Program-made: the position numbers and the translations under genes
NCBI GenBank assembly: GCA_030704615.1
Contig: CM060733.1
Location: 68,512,001 to 68,572,000 of the forward strand
Length of the DNA: 60,000 bases
Reading direction: 5' to 3'
Origin: Takakia lepidozioides
Lineage: Eukaryota; Streptophyta; Takakiopsida; Takakiales; Takakiaceae
The notes under the pieces: generated by a model
Database searches by the model: none
What the model was told of the DNA's origin: nothing
The model's input: the letters and a program-made list of their open reading frames with translations, nothing else
Shown here: positions 46,401-56,945 of the stretch, in pieces
Numbering within the stretch: the stretch's first letter is position 1
Layout of the letters: each line of letters starts with the position of its first letter

Positions 46401-46756
46401 CCTCAAAAGTGAACGAGACAAGGATGGGGAATGCACTTTGGATGAACTGTACAATCCAAAGCTCGACAGAAGTGCCCCCACTAGGCTTCGGGCATGTGTA
46501 TCAGATGGCCACGGCAGGCTCAGCTGTTTGCAATGAGGTGTACACCATCACCATTTCAGAATTACCCACCTGTAATCGCACCGACTTCCAGATCATGGCG
46601 AATAAGGGGGCATCATACTGCCCTTGCAAGCATTTGTACTACGTGTTTCTAAAGAGACTCCGGTGTAATTCCACAACTCATCACTTCATATATGCACCAG
46701 GGTTGAGCCCCCAAGAGGTGCACACTCTTCTGAATATGGATCTAGGGGACCAGTGA
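43403..46756 (+). pseudogene. SWIM-type DDE transposase (MULE- or KDZ/Zisupton-like), interrupted
   Basis: N-terminal part with a Cys pair (LRCLNPACFHFL) and a second zinc-ligand group (KCAHCKEPPTCMSMC). RNase-H-like core: DYIQGSRFPGQ, FKMST-like LKMSTCGPGSGVDLV, HVYDYHSKRLMTIAICEM (probable first Asp), FKGFMVDNAQANWATVR (second Asp), ERSCGFHW (C/H motif), and after an 83-bp intron (45,234-45,316) NMAESVHSSW (probable Glu). The C-terminus has a SWIM-like end: VYTITISELPTCNRTDF, then YCPCKHLYYVFL. Lesions: TGA at 44,015, a +1 shift near 44,090, TAG at 45,192 and TGA at 45,947. The start is uncertain. As the only transposase in the element it would cut at the TIRs; an intact copy elsewhere is likely needed. 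Confidence 0.75.
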
Positions 46757-47585
46757 GCTTGGCTTGCAGTCCCAACACAATGGTACGCCCATCCTTTTCG
46801 GATAGTAGAACTGTACTGCTTCAAGTAGCTCTGACTCTGGCCACAGAAAGGTCCGACTTATGTCTTGCCTACTAGTAACCTGTTTTGCTCAAACTAAGAT
46901 AATACTATGTCATTCACTTGTGTTTCCACGTGCATGTATTTTTGTGTGTTGGAGGGTTCATGTTTTTCTGCTCTCCCAAACTTTGCTTTCTTCATTCGAC
47001 CCCCGGCAAGGAAATGCGGCGCCGCATTTCCAAGTAATATTGTAGGTACTGGTAGATGCGGCCTTCGCCAACACCAAACTGCCCATAAATTTCGCACGTG
47101 CGAACCCCAATGCGGCACCGCATTTCCCAGTTGAGTCGCAAACCTTTCTCGCCGAATACCCGAAGATGACAGAATTGTGAAGTACTGCAGACTCTATTGG
47201 TTCAATCGCGGCAAAAGGGTCACCTTCATTCCAATGTTAAGGCATGTAAAACCGCGGAATACTCTATACAGGCCAGTATGCGACGTCCTTTTGCCGTGGT
47301 ATACTGGATTTCTCGTTGCACGGTCACTCATTTCCATGAGCGGATCTAAAAAACCATGAGTGGACTTGTCACTAACGACATATCTTCGCCGCATTACAGG
47401 ATGTGGAACTTCCAAAAACGGCAAGGTCAAATAAAAAACTATTATTTTAATACTTGTTTAATCTGCCGCATTTCCAAATTTGGAGGAGTCCGCTCATGAA
47501 ATCCGCGTGTCTTAGACTTCGGCTCACCGCTCATGCGGCTCATGGCTCATGGCTCATGGTTTCTGCTCATGAAATAGTAAACCTC
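46757..47585. other. Right arm of the transposon, no gene
   Basis: Holds two complete palindromes of the array family (47,009-47,030 and 47,108-47,128), one half-copy (47,465), and near the end the inverted CATGAGC runs. Short ORFs resemble nothing. Confidence 0.6.
47520..47585 (-). repeat. Right terminal inverted repeat with CATGAGC iterations
   Basis: Plus-strand GCTCATG iterations lead into GCTCATGAAATAG and the end AAACCTC, the inverse of the left end. CCATCACT follows at 47,586. Confidence 0.9.
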
Positions 47586-47742
47586 CCATCACTCATTTGA
47601 AAAATAATACAAAGACAAACACCTGCAGTCCTATTGGTCATGTACACCTTCATCCCGCACCCACGGAAGTAGCAACAAAGTTTTGGCAGGAACAACAGCC
47701 AGAAAGAAGGCAACCTACTTTTGGAGCTCTCACATATTTGCG

Positions 47743-48936
47743 CTAGGCTATACGAATTGCCACAAGAGGCTGTTTGCATAGTGCCTTTGACCAAGTGTAC
47801 AAGCTTTGCACTACATCACAAAGAAGTACCTTACAGAAGCAGACCTTCATCCCACGCCCTTGCTGTGCATACCCTGCAAGCATCGCGTTCCACGACACCA
47901 CATCTCGGTCAGCCATAGTGTTGAAAACTCCCTTCACATCCTTAATGCACCCACATTTTGCATCCATGTCCACCAGGGCAGTGTTCAGGATGACATCTGG
48001 TACAATTCTAGCTTTGACCATGTCACCATGGACCTCTTCCCCCTTTTCTAGAGCTCCTAGGCTTGCACACGCATTGCAAACAAAAACAAATGTGATGTGG
48101 TTGGGCTTCACCCCTTCGCATCCTTAATGCACCCACATTTTGCATCCATGTCCACCAAGGCAGGGTTCAGGATGACATCTGGTACAATTCCAGCTTTGAC
48201 GATATCACCATGGACCTCTTTCCCCTTTTCCAGAACTCCCAGGCTTGCACATGCATTGCAAACAAAAAAAAATGTGATGTGGTTGGGCTTCACCCCTTCG
48301 CACATCATTTGCTCATAGGTCTCCAAAGCCTCCATCCAGCACCCTTGCTGTGCATATCCTGCAATCATCGCACTCCATGACACCACATCTCGTTCAGCCA
48401 ATACTGTCGAGCACTCCATTTGGATCCTCAATGCACGCACATTTGACATACATTTCCACTAGGGCAGTGTTAAGAATGACATCGGGTACAATTCCAGATT
48501 TGATCGCCATGCACCTCTTCACCCTTTTACAGAGCTGCCAGGCTTGCACACGCATTGCAAATGCACAGAAACGTGATGTGGTCGGGCTTCACCCCTTCCC
48601 CCATCATTTGATCATAGGTCTCCAAGGCCTCCATACCGCCCTTGCTGTACATACCCTGCAAGCATCGTGTTCCACATGATCAAAGATGGTTGAGCCCTTC
48701 TGTTGAATACTTGGTGAGCATCCATGATGCTCCTGCACTTAACATACATGTTGACAAGGGTGTTGAGTAGAAAAACATTTGGCGGGAATCCCACTTTGGA
48801 TAATGTGAGTGTGCATCTGCTTTCCAGCTTCCAGACCTTCCATCTCGATGCACTTTAGCAAGAGACAGACATACGTTATGAAATGCCTCCTTGGTTTAAA
48901 GTCTGTAGAGCCTTTGTCAGACTGCCTGCCGCACAA
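47743..48936 (-). pseudogene. PPR pseudogene (PLS type) with internal duplication
   Basis: Minus-strand pieces: [94 protein letters not shown]. The segment CATCCTTAATGCACCCACATTTTGC... is directly duplicated (near 47,940 and 48,118). Frames change repeatedly. These repeats are of the kind found in organelle RNA-editing factors. Confidence 0.8.
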
Positions 48937-49885
48937 AGCATCTTCACATGCCCAGAAGTGCCAGAAGAGGGATTGTGGACTCCCTCTCTTGATCCTCTTT
49001 CAGAAGCTGTTGTCATGGTTGAGGTGCCTGATTTTAGCAAAGGTGCCGTTGCAGCTGCTGCCTTTAGGTGACCATCTACCCATACAGGTTTCTTGTAGCT
49101 ATTGATCCACAGGGAATCATAGGTAATCTGGAGCTTGAAGTTCTAGGAAACACCCAACTCAACTTATGAACAGGATGAAATGTGTTGAAGAAGGTGCCTT
49201 CATTATTTGACTCTGTGAAAATGCCTCCATGGTTCAAAAATTTCAGAGCCTCTTTCAGTGTGCCTCATATAGTATCCTCACAAGTTCAGAAGCGCCAGAA
49301 GAAATCTTGAGAACTTCCTCCCAGGGTCCTCTTTTGGAAGTGGAGATCATTGTGGAGGTGCCTGATTTTATCAATTGTGTTGCCACTGCCCCTTCAAGAT
49401 GACCATCTACCCTTGCAGATTTTTTGTAGCTGTCAATCCTCAGTGGCTCATATGCAATTTGGTGCTTGAAATCAGGACCTCTTGGATGGATCTGCACCCA
49501 CGCTTCATCCCTGCTTCTTTCAGCTAACCCTGCCTAGGCAACAGTATGGCCCTGTGCTAAGAGCTGACAATGATAACCTAAAATTTATCTAGCAAACACC
49601 CCGACCATACTTACCACACACTAGTTCTAGTGCTCCATTGCTGACAATTTGTGAGAAAGTTTTTTCAATGCGCCTATTATCCCATTGGCAGTAATATGTG
49701 CAAAAAATCCAAACCACCATAGATTCACCCAACGAGGTAACTTAAAAACACAAAGTGAAAAATTGGGAATGAATCTGATAAGAGGACAAAACAAGACTAA
49801 ATGGTTGAAGAAGAAAGTGCCCGCACCAGTTGTCCTTGATCTTGTCTCATGAAAGCAGCTAGCTTTTATTTCACCCAAGGAGGAT
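48937..49885. pseudogene. Duplicated PPR 5' fragments; no intact gene
   Basis: Sequences around TGGTTGAGGTGCCTGATTTT (49,016), GTGGAGGTGCCTGATTTT (49,350) and, right of the main PPR pseudogene, 51,727 are three versions of the region upstream of the first PPR repeat. 49,500-49,885 shows nothing recognisable. Confidence 0.5.
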
Positions 49886-51656
49886 TCAACCAACTTTCAA
49901 TCCAAAGGACCTCATGCGTGTGCTGCTTATGTCTATAGTCTGGTGATCCTGGATTGGTCTGTGAAAACCAATGGCCAGCTTCCCACTATGGTGGCAAAGA
50001 GAAAATTCATTTTCCTCCTCCCCCACATCATGCAATACAAAGCGCGTGTCAGGCACATACCTTGCCTCCTTCATCTGCCCAGACAATCTTCTCAGCTCAG
50101 CATGGATTTCCTTAATTCTGGGATGGAACTTGTCATCTATAACAAACGTGTGCACCCTGTTGCCAACCTCAATGCATCAGCGACCTGGCTCCTTTCTAAA
50201 CCCTCTGACCTTCATCATTCTTATCACCTTTGTAGTATTATCCCACCTGCCAGCTGCAGCATAGATGTTTGATAGCAACACAATTGCATCTTGTTCATCC
50301 CACTTGAGGATAGATGTTGCCGCACGTTCAGCCATCTCCACATTGCCATGGATTCTGCAGGCACCAAGCAAGGCCTTCCACACCACAACATCTGGATTGA
50401 TTGGCATTTTATTAATCAGGTCCACTACCTCATCCAGTTGTCATGCACGTCCAAGAAGGTCCACCATGCAGCCAAAGTGCTTTACTGTCGGAGTGACACC
50501 ATGATCTTGACTCAGGGAATCGAAGTGGCGTCTTCCTTCATTGAGTAGGCCAGTGTGGCTGCATGCAGAGAGAACACATATAAAGGTGATACTGTCTGGC
50601 TTCAAGCCGTTCTTTTCCATTCCTTCAAATAGTTGCAGGACCTCCGTATGACAACCATGCTAAGCATATCCTGCAATCATCGCATTCCATGACACCACAT
50701 TTTGTTCAGCCATATTGTCAAATACTCCATTTGTATCCTCAATGCACCCACATTTCGCATACATATCCATCAGGGCAGTGTCCAGAATGTCATGTGGTAT
50801 AATTCCAGCTTTGATGATTGTCACCATGGACTTCTTTGCCATTTTCCAGGGCTGCCAGGCTTGCACAAGCATTACAAACGCACACAAACGTGATGTGGTT
50901 GCACTTCACCCCTTCCCCCATCATTTGCTCATAGGTTTCCAAGGCCTCCGTCCTGCGCCCCTGCTGTGCAGATCCTGCAAGCATCGCATTCCACGACACC
51001 AAATCTCGTTCAGCCATATTTTTGAACACTCCCACCGCATCCTCAATGCTCCCACATTTGGCATGTATGTCCACGAGGGTATTGTTTAGAATCACATCTG
51101 GTACAATTCCAGCTTTGGTGATGCAACCATGCACCTCTTTACCCTTTTCCAGAGCTGCCAGGCTTGCACACGCATTGCAAATGCACAGAAACGTGATGTG
51201 GTTGGGCTTCATCCCTTCCCCCATCATTTGATCACAGGTCTCCAAAGCCTCCCTACCATGTCCCTGCTGTGGATATGACACCACATCTTGTTCAGCCATA
51301 GTGTTGAAAACTCCCTTCGCATCCTTAATGCACCCACGCTTGGTAAATCCTGCCAACATTATATTCCACGTGATCAAAGATTGCTGAACACTTGGTGAAT
51401 CCATGATGCTCCCGCACTTAGCATACATGTTGACAAGGGTGTTGAGTAGAAAAACATTTGGTGTGAATCCACTTTGGATAATGTGAGTGTGCACCTGCTT
51501 TCCAGCTTCAAGGCCTTTCATCTTGATGCACTTATGCAAGAGACAGACATACGTATCTGAATCTCCTTCAAAATGCTCTGAATCTGCTGAAATGCCTCCT
51601 TGGTTTAAAGTCTGTAGAGCCTCTTTCAGTCTGCCTGCCTCACAAAGCACCTTCAC
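49886..51656 (-). pseudogene. PPR-DYW-class RNA-editing factor pseudogene
   Basis: Longest open part 51,656-50,790 (288 codons): leader, then PLS repeats [78 protein letters not shown]. Further frames add [13 protein letters not shown] (stop at 50,660), a C-terminal E-type part (NPDVVVWKALLGACRIHG, AAAGRWDNTTKVIRMM) and the E+/DYW start (VPDTRFVLHDVGEEENEF, then LCHHSGKLAIGFH). After that the sequence leaves the family: the zinc-binding HxE/CxxC residues and the terminal DYW are missing. Several stops and shifts. When intact such proteins act in plastids or mitochondria, converting C to U (or U to C) in transcripts. Confidence 0.83.
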
Positions 51657-52277
51657 ATGCCAGAAGTGCCAGAAGAGGCATTGTGGACTCCCTCACTTGA
51701 TCCTCTTCCAGAGGCTGTGGTCATGGTTGAGGTGCCTGATTTTATCAACTGTGCCCCTCTTGGATGAATCTGGACCCACATTCTATCCCTTCTCCTTCAG
51801 CTATCCATGCATCTGCACAAAGCATGCATTCATCTTTCCCTTGCTGCTAGCAGCTGACAATGGCAACCTAGGAAACACCCAATCACACTAGTTCCGATGC
51901 TGAATTGCGTCTACTACTCTCTGTCATCTAACAAGGATTCAACTTTTTGCCTCGGTTGTCCCACCATTGACTGGGGTCAACAAAGTATTCATTCCACACC
52001 TTCTCTCTGTTAATTGTTTTTGGATACTTTCCTGTTATCACATTGGCAATATCATGTCAAAGTCATTCCAAACCAGATTCACTCAACCAGCTAACTTGCA
52101 GAATTCAACATGGAAATTTAGGGCCGACTCCGACAAGAGAGAAAAACAGGGTGAAATGTGTTGAAGAAGGTGCCTTCATTAGCAATGCCTTGTTCTATCA
52201 TTTGTGCCGCTGCCGCTGCTGTTTCCAGTTGACCATCTACCCAACAATATTTGACAGCCACAAAAGCTAATCCATCC
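51657..52277. other. No gene; upstream PPR fragment then unassigned DNA
   Basis: 51,660-51,800 repeats the PPR leader-like sequence seen at 49,000. 51,800-52,277 holds no LTR-like start and no coding similarity, which indicates that the gypsy element to the right lacks its 5' LTR. Confidence 0.5.
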
Positions 52278-52765
52278 TACAAGCGGCCCAACCCACCTTA
52301 GCAAATGTGTTTTTGCTGGCAGAGCGGATAGAGCTCAACATGGTGGAGGAACGAGTGGTCATGGTGGGATTTGCTAAGGAGACACCACAGGGTAGTGGTA
52401 CTCCTAGCCAACCACTACCTCAACATGCTCAAGGCAACAAGGGGGCTCAGGTGAAGCTCAGGGAAGGACAGAGAGGACCTTAGATGCAGGGGTCTCTCCC
52501 TTCATTTGCAGGCCAACAACAGGCGGAGATGGTGTGTTGGACATGTGGAGGACCCCATGTCAAGAAGGATTGCCCAGAGGGAGGCAAAGGGCCGGCACAT
52601 GCACAGCCTACACAGTTGCAGTGTGGGCATTGTGACAAGCACGGGCATGGAGAGGCCCAGTGTTATGGTTTGCATCCTGAGTTGCGCCCAGGCCAGTTCC
52701 AAGGGAACAATGGTGGCCGGGGGCAAGGTGGAGCAGCCCAGAGAGGACGAGGTGGCCAGGCATGA
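52278..52765 (+). pseudogene. Gag C-terminal part with two CCHC zinc knuckles
   Basis: The first frame resembles the gag fragment at 12,061 (LANVFLLAERIELNMVEERV). Then come two zinc knuckles, CWTCGGPHVKKDC and CGHCDKHGHGEAQC, followed by a Gly/Gln-rich tail. The second knuckle matches CX2CX4HX4C; in the first, only seven residues separate the second and last Cys, so it is shorter than usual. These bind element RNA in the virus-like particle. A TAG at about 52,481 interrupts the frame before the knuckles. Confidence 0.8.
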
Positions 52766-53050
52766 GGTGTAGGCCAAGGGCAAGCTCAACATGGCCAAGG
52801 AGCGGAGGTCAGGGTGTTGACCAAGGCATGGCCAACCGGCTTTAGCAGCTAGAGCAGAGGCTCGCTGCCATGGCTACAGCTCAGGTGGTACCGGCTCTAA
52901 GGCCGGATGGTCCACCTCCTGCTCCTGAGGGAGGAGATATGGGAGGCATGGGATTCATGTGCGGAGCAGCACTACCACTAGTGCTGGTGGAGTCTGCTGC
53001 AGCCGTGACCCCGAGGAGCAGCACGAGTTTCTGAGCCACGAAGTGCAGAG

Positions 53051-54112
53051 GTGGAGTTGGATGCACAGCGTGGGGAAGCAAGCCGTCAAGCCAGGCTTCC
53101 TCAGTCATTCACATTGGTAGAGACAGTGTCGACACCATCCATGGCACCTAGTTCTCGCCCGACTGTTACCGAGGCGAAGGTTACTATGCCATTGGGGAGA
53201 GCTACATGGGCAACATCACTACCTAGTGTTGCCAAGGCTATGGCAGCTAGTATGCTGCTGGGAGCGGCCACATCTGTGTGCCAGGCTCCATTGTTCTCGG
53301 CTACCATGATTGCGACGCCGGGGGTAAGACCAGCTGAGGTGTTCATGCTGGCAGCTACACTCTGTGAAAGTGGGGAGGTTACTTCATCTTCTGCGGAGAT
53401 AGTTGGAGGTGTAGTGCCGGAGGGATCCTCGGATTTGAGGGTCAAGACTACCACGGCGGCGCCATGGCAAGCTGCAACTGCCAGGTTGATGGAGCTGCCA
53501 GCTAGGCCAGCCATTGAGCGCGCCATTGTGACACCTGGAGTTGTCATGCTAGACAACCAGGATGACATTTTCTGTTTGAGTGGACCGGTAAGCAAGAGGT
53601 ATCGGCCACTGCGGGTCTTGTTGAACTCGGGAGCTCAGCCATTGATGCTGGGCAGAGCTGCTATTGCAAGCTTAGGCCTCACGGAGGTGGATATGGAGCC
53701 TTGTCCTTTCCTGATACAGACGTCTTTGGGAGGATTGGAGCAGGCTTGGGGCATGACACGGCGAGAGTTGGCTATCAGACTATGGCCAGATCACCCTACA
53801 GATGGCTCAGTGATGCGAGCCAAGGCCATTGTGACAAACGCGGTCTCGTATGATGTCCTGGTTGGTGGGGCAGTGTTGTACCCCATGGGCTTCACCCTGG
53901 ATTTTTGGGAGGAGTTAGCTTCCTATAGGCCTGGATGGCAGTCAGGGGAGGGCCGGCGTGTGCAGCTTCCTATGACATTCATAGGAGGAGTTGCAGTTGC
54001 CCAGCGAGGCAAGATGCCGACACTAGTAGCATTCACAGCTGTAGTGAGTTGGCCTGGAGAGTTGCTTGAGGGCAACGCTCATTCAGAGGATGTGTCACCT
54101 CCGGGAAAGTAG
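53051..54112 (+). pseudogene. Retropepsin-like protease region
   Basis: 353-codon frame. A low-complexity Thr/Ala/Pro half is followed by a retropepsin-like fold: VLLNSGAQPLMLGRAAIASL near residues 189-208, then SYDVLVGGAVLYPMGFTLDF where the conserved ILG-type motif stands. The catalytic Asp is replaced by Asn (NSGA instead of DSGA), so this copy should be inactive. A TAG ends the frame at 54,112; the same frame continues into the methyltransferase. Confidence 0.7.
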
Positions 54113-54289
54113 GATGACATGCATGGTATGCCAGAGTTGCCTGCCATGATTGCTCAGACTCCATTGTGGGGCACGAGCAAGGATTTGCAGCAGGTTGCTG
54201 AGCGACGGGTGCAACAAGCCTGGGTAGAGGCTTTTGTACCATCAGGAGAGGAGGGGATTGCACCAGGACCACCTCAGTTGTCTCCATTG

Positions 54290-55250
54290 GACACCACACC
54301 TATTGTGTGGCAGTATCTGGATAAAGACATTTGTCTTCTAGACTTGTTTGGCGGGATCAGCACCGGATTGGCTGCTGTGTTACAGGCAGGTGTACGAGTT
54401 TGGCGTTACCTGTATGTGGAGAGGGATGAGACTGCATGACGCGTTTCACTTTGCCATGTTGCTCAGTTGGTGCAGCAATATCCTGAGTTGTTGCCGGTGT
54501 CTGCAGTTTGTGGATATCAGCAGGCCTTGCCAGCAGACATTTCGTTGCTGGGGGCGCAGGATTTGGAGCGGGTTGGCTCCATTGATCTGGTAGTGGCAGG
54601 TTTGCCCTGCCAAGGGCATTCATCAGCCGGGCATGACAATGGATTGTGAGACTCGAGGTTGGGTCTATTTTGGGAGATGGTGCGGGTTTTTGCGCCACTT
54701 GCAGCTTCATCCAGCTGTATCTCCAGCATACATCTTGGAGAATGTGCCACTGACGGGCGATTCTTGGGCCAGGGTGATGGCCAGTGTGCATCAAGTCCGG
54801 TCGTGGCTTGGGTCAGCAGTGTTGCTAGATGCAGCTGCAGTGGGGTCACGGGCTCATCGTCCACGGCTATGGTGGACTAACTTGATGCCACCCGCACTGC
54901 TCAAGCGTGCATTTGATGGGGTGCGGCGGCCAGCGCACCTCACAGTGGATAGAATTTTGGACACGGGGAGACAGTCACAGCGTGTGAGACACGATGACCG
55001 TTCGCCTTTGGCAGTGGTCAACAAGGTGGGTCAACCACGAGCAGCATTACCTACACTGCTCAGCTTCCCAGGATCGCATGCTTTCCGGGATAGTGGACCT
55101 GGCCTCCTGTGGGATGCTCAGTTGCAGTAGTTAGTGGAGCCTAATGCTGACAAGCGTGAGCGGGCAATGGGTTTTACCACTGGTACCACGGCAGAATGCG
55201 GAGTATACTTCCCTCGATGGTCTCTCTGCCTACCGAGACGGTACAAGCAG
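54290..55250 (+). pseudogene. Cytosine-C5 DNA methyltransferase domain inside the retrotransposon polyprotein
   Basis: Motif I: LLDLFGGISTGLAAVLQAG (54,341 on). Motif IV: DLVVAGLPCQGHSSAGHDNG with the catalytic Cys codon at 54,608. Motif VI: AYILENVPLTGD (54,738-54,746 encodes ENV). Motif VIII: VGSRAHRPRLWWTN (about 54,840). A late motif near 55,160 reads RERAMGFTTGTT. The order is that of a normal, unpermuted C5 methyltransferase. Lesions: TGA 54,437, TGA 54,649, a frameshift near 54,695 and TAG 55,128. No chromodomain, BAH or UBA is visible. Its position between protease and reverse transcriptase means it would be made as part of the polyprotein. An intact version would transfer methyl groups to cytosine C5, perhaps marking the element's own cDNA. 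Confidence 0.88.
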
Positions 55251-55599
55251 TGAGTAGGGGCGAGCATGAGAGGACCATGGGGTGCAGGCATCCATGGCAC
55301 ACGTGGGAGGTGCTCGAGGTTCAGAGGGAGTTGGAAGCCAGGGTTGGGGATTTTTCTCGGGTTGAGGAAGTCCTCGAGGATGAGATGATGGGGCAGGATG
55401 AGGCCTTGTCATTGACTGAGCAGGCAGGGAGTACTGCTCAAGAGGTTGCAACATAGCAACCACTGGACGCGTCATCTACCTCTAAGCCCACTGGACTTAA
55501 GGTTGCAGTTACGGAGGACAATTGGGAGCCTGACATGGACCCATTGTCATCGGAGGAGAGAGACGACGTATACGGCGGTTTCTGAGGGCTTACAGGAAT

Positions 55600-56945
55600 T
55601 GCTTTGCCTTCAGTTTGAAGGACTTGGGAGCATGAAAGGTCAAGAGATTCGTATTGAGTTGGCCACTGACACGCCAATCTTTCGGAGACCCTATAGATAC
55701 AGTGACATGGAGAGGTCTTTGATTCAAATGAGGACTCAAGATCTCTGGGAGGCTGGTTTGGTGGAGCTCTCTGGTGGAGAGTATGCTTCAGCCACAGTGA
55801 CGCCATTCAAGAAGGATGTCTATGGCAATTGGACGGAGAGCGTATGTGCGGTGATTACCGGCTTGTAAATCGTCAGACCAAGTCCGACAAGTATGCCATG
55901 CCAACACCAGAGGATATCTTTGATGCCATCGGACATGCTAAGGTCTTTAACACTTTGGATTTACGATCCGGATATCACCAGTTGCCGATCAAAGAGGCGG
56001 ACAAGCAAAAGACGACATTCTGGGGGATCAATGAGCACGGCAAGGATTGTCTATATTAGTGGCGGTTCTTACCATTTGGGCTTACGAATGCTCCTACAAA
56101 GTTTCAGAGAGTCATGGATAGGATTCTAGCAGGGGTGGACTTTGCTCGGTGCTACATAGATGACATCATCATCTTTAGTGCTACGGTGGAGGAGCATGAG
56201 AGACACCTTTAGGTGGTATTGGAGCGCTTGAGAACGCACGGATTGAAGTTGCATCCAGGGAAGTGCAAGTTTTTCCACAACCAGATTGAGTATCTGGGTC
56301 ACATGATATATCCTGGAGGATTGGGGGTACAGCAGACTAAGGTAGAGGCCATTGCACAAATTCCACGCCCCATGGATGTGAGCCGAGTTCGAGCTTTCAT
56401 GGGGTTGGCAGACTATTATAGACGGTTTGTCAAAGGATTTAGTGCCATTGCAAAGGCTCTAACCAAGCTGACCAAGGTGGACCAGGAGTGGCAATGGGAA
56501 GATGAGCAGGAACGAGCTTTTCAAGAGCTCAAGGCGAGGTTGACCTCGCCGCCTATCCTGAGACGACCTATCAGGGGGCGTCCTTTTTAGCTGCATACGG
56601 ATTGGAGCATGCTGGGGCTTGGAACGGTGCTCACACAGGTGTATGATGAGGGAAGAGAGTTCGTAGTGGCTTATGTTAGCCGCTCGAACAATGTTGCAGA
56701 GGCTAAGTACAGCTCATATAAGGGAGAGTGCTTAGTTGCGGTGTGGGCCATGGCACACTTCAGGTGCTATCTATACGACAATCTCTTCACCCTTGTCACG
56801 GATCACCAGCCACTCAAGTGGTTGATGGAGTCAGACAAGTTTACGGGGAAGCTTGCACGGTGGGCACTCATACTCTAGGAGTATGACTTTCAGGTTGTGC
56901 ATCGACCAAGTTTGGTCAATCGGGATGCGGATGGATTGAGTCGCA
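55600..56945 (+). pseudogene. Reverse transcriptase and RNase H
   Basis: RT: IELATDTPIFRRPYRYSDME, TVTPFKKDVYGNW, then (other frame) RLVNRQTKSDKYAMPTPEDI, LDLRSGYHQLPIKEADKQKT, PFGLTNAPTKFQRVMD, and the catalytic CYIDDIIIFS near 56,155. LKLHPGKCKFF and FMGLADYYRRFVKGFSAIAK are typical gypsy blocks. RNase H: LHTDWSMLGLGTVLTQ, SYKGECLVAVWAMAHFRCYL, LVTDHQPLKWLM. Stops interrupt at 56,057, 56,211, 56,588 and 56,876; a frameshift lies at about 55,835. The catalytic YIDD itself is intact. Confidence 0.9.

Larger units (their letters stand above)
28211..47585. mobile_element. Giant DNA transposon, 19.4 kb, with TIRs and 8-bp target duplication
   Basis: The left end begins GGGGGCTGCTATTTCATGAG and the right end, reverse complemented, begins GAGGTTTACTATTTCATGAG: 20-bp inverted repeats with 15 or more matches, followed on both sides by runs of CATGAGC. 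The 8-bp CCATCACT directly flanks the element (28,203-28,210 and 47,586-47,593). Inside are an unrecognised divergent gene pair in two copies, three palindrome arrays, a ParB-like/amino-methyltransferase gene and a SWIM-type DDE transposase gene. The 8-bp duplication fits MULE- or KDZ/Zisupton-like elements; I cannot choose between them by eye. A copy of the left terminus recurs internally at 37,334. The transposase has in-frame stops, so this copy is probably not autonomous. Confidence 0.88.

Noticed and set aside
37334-47585. A second, nested autonomous transposon of 10.3 kb starting at the internal terminus
   Set aside because: The 8 bp before 37,334 (AGTGCAGA) do not match CCATCACT after 47,585, and the segment is a duplicate of the left arm, so internal duplication explains it better.
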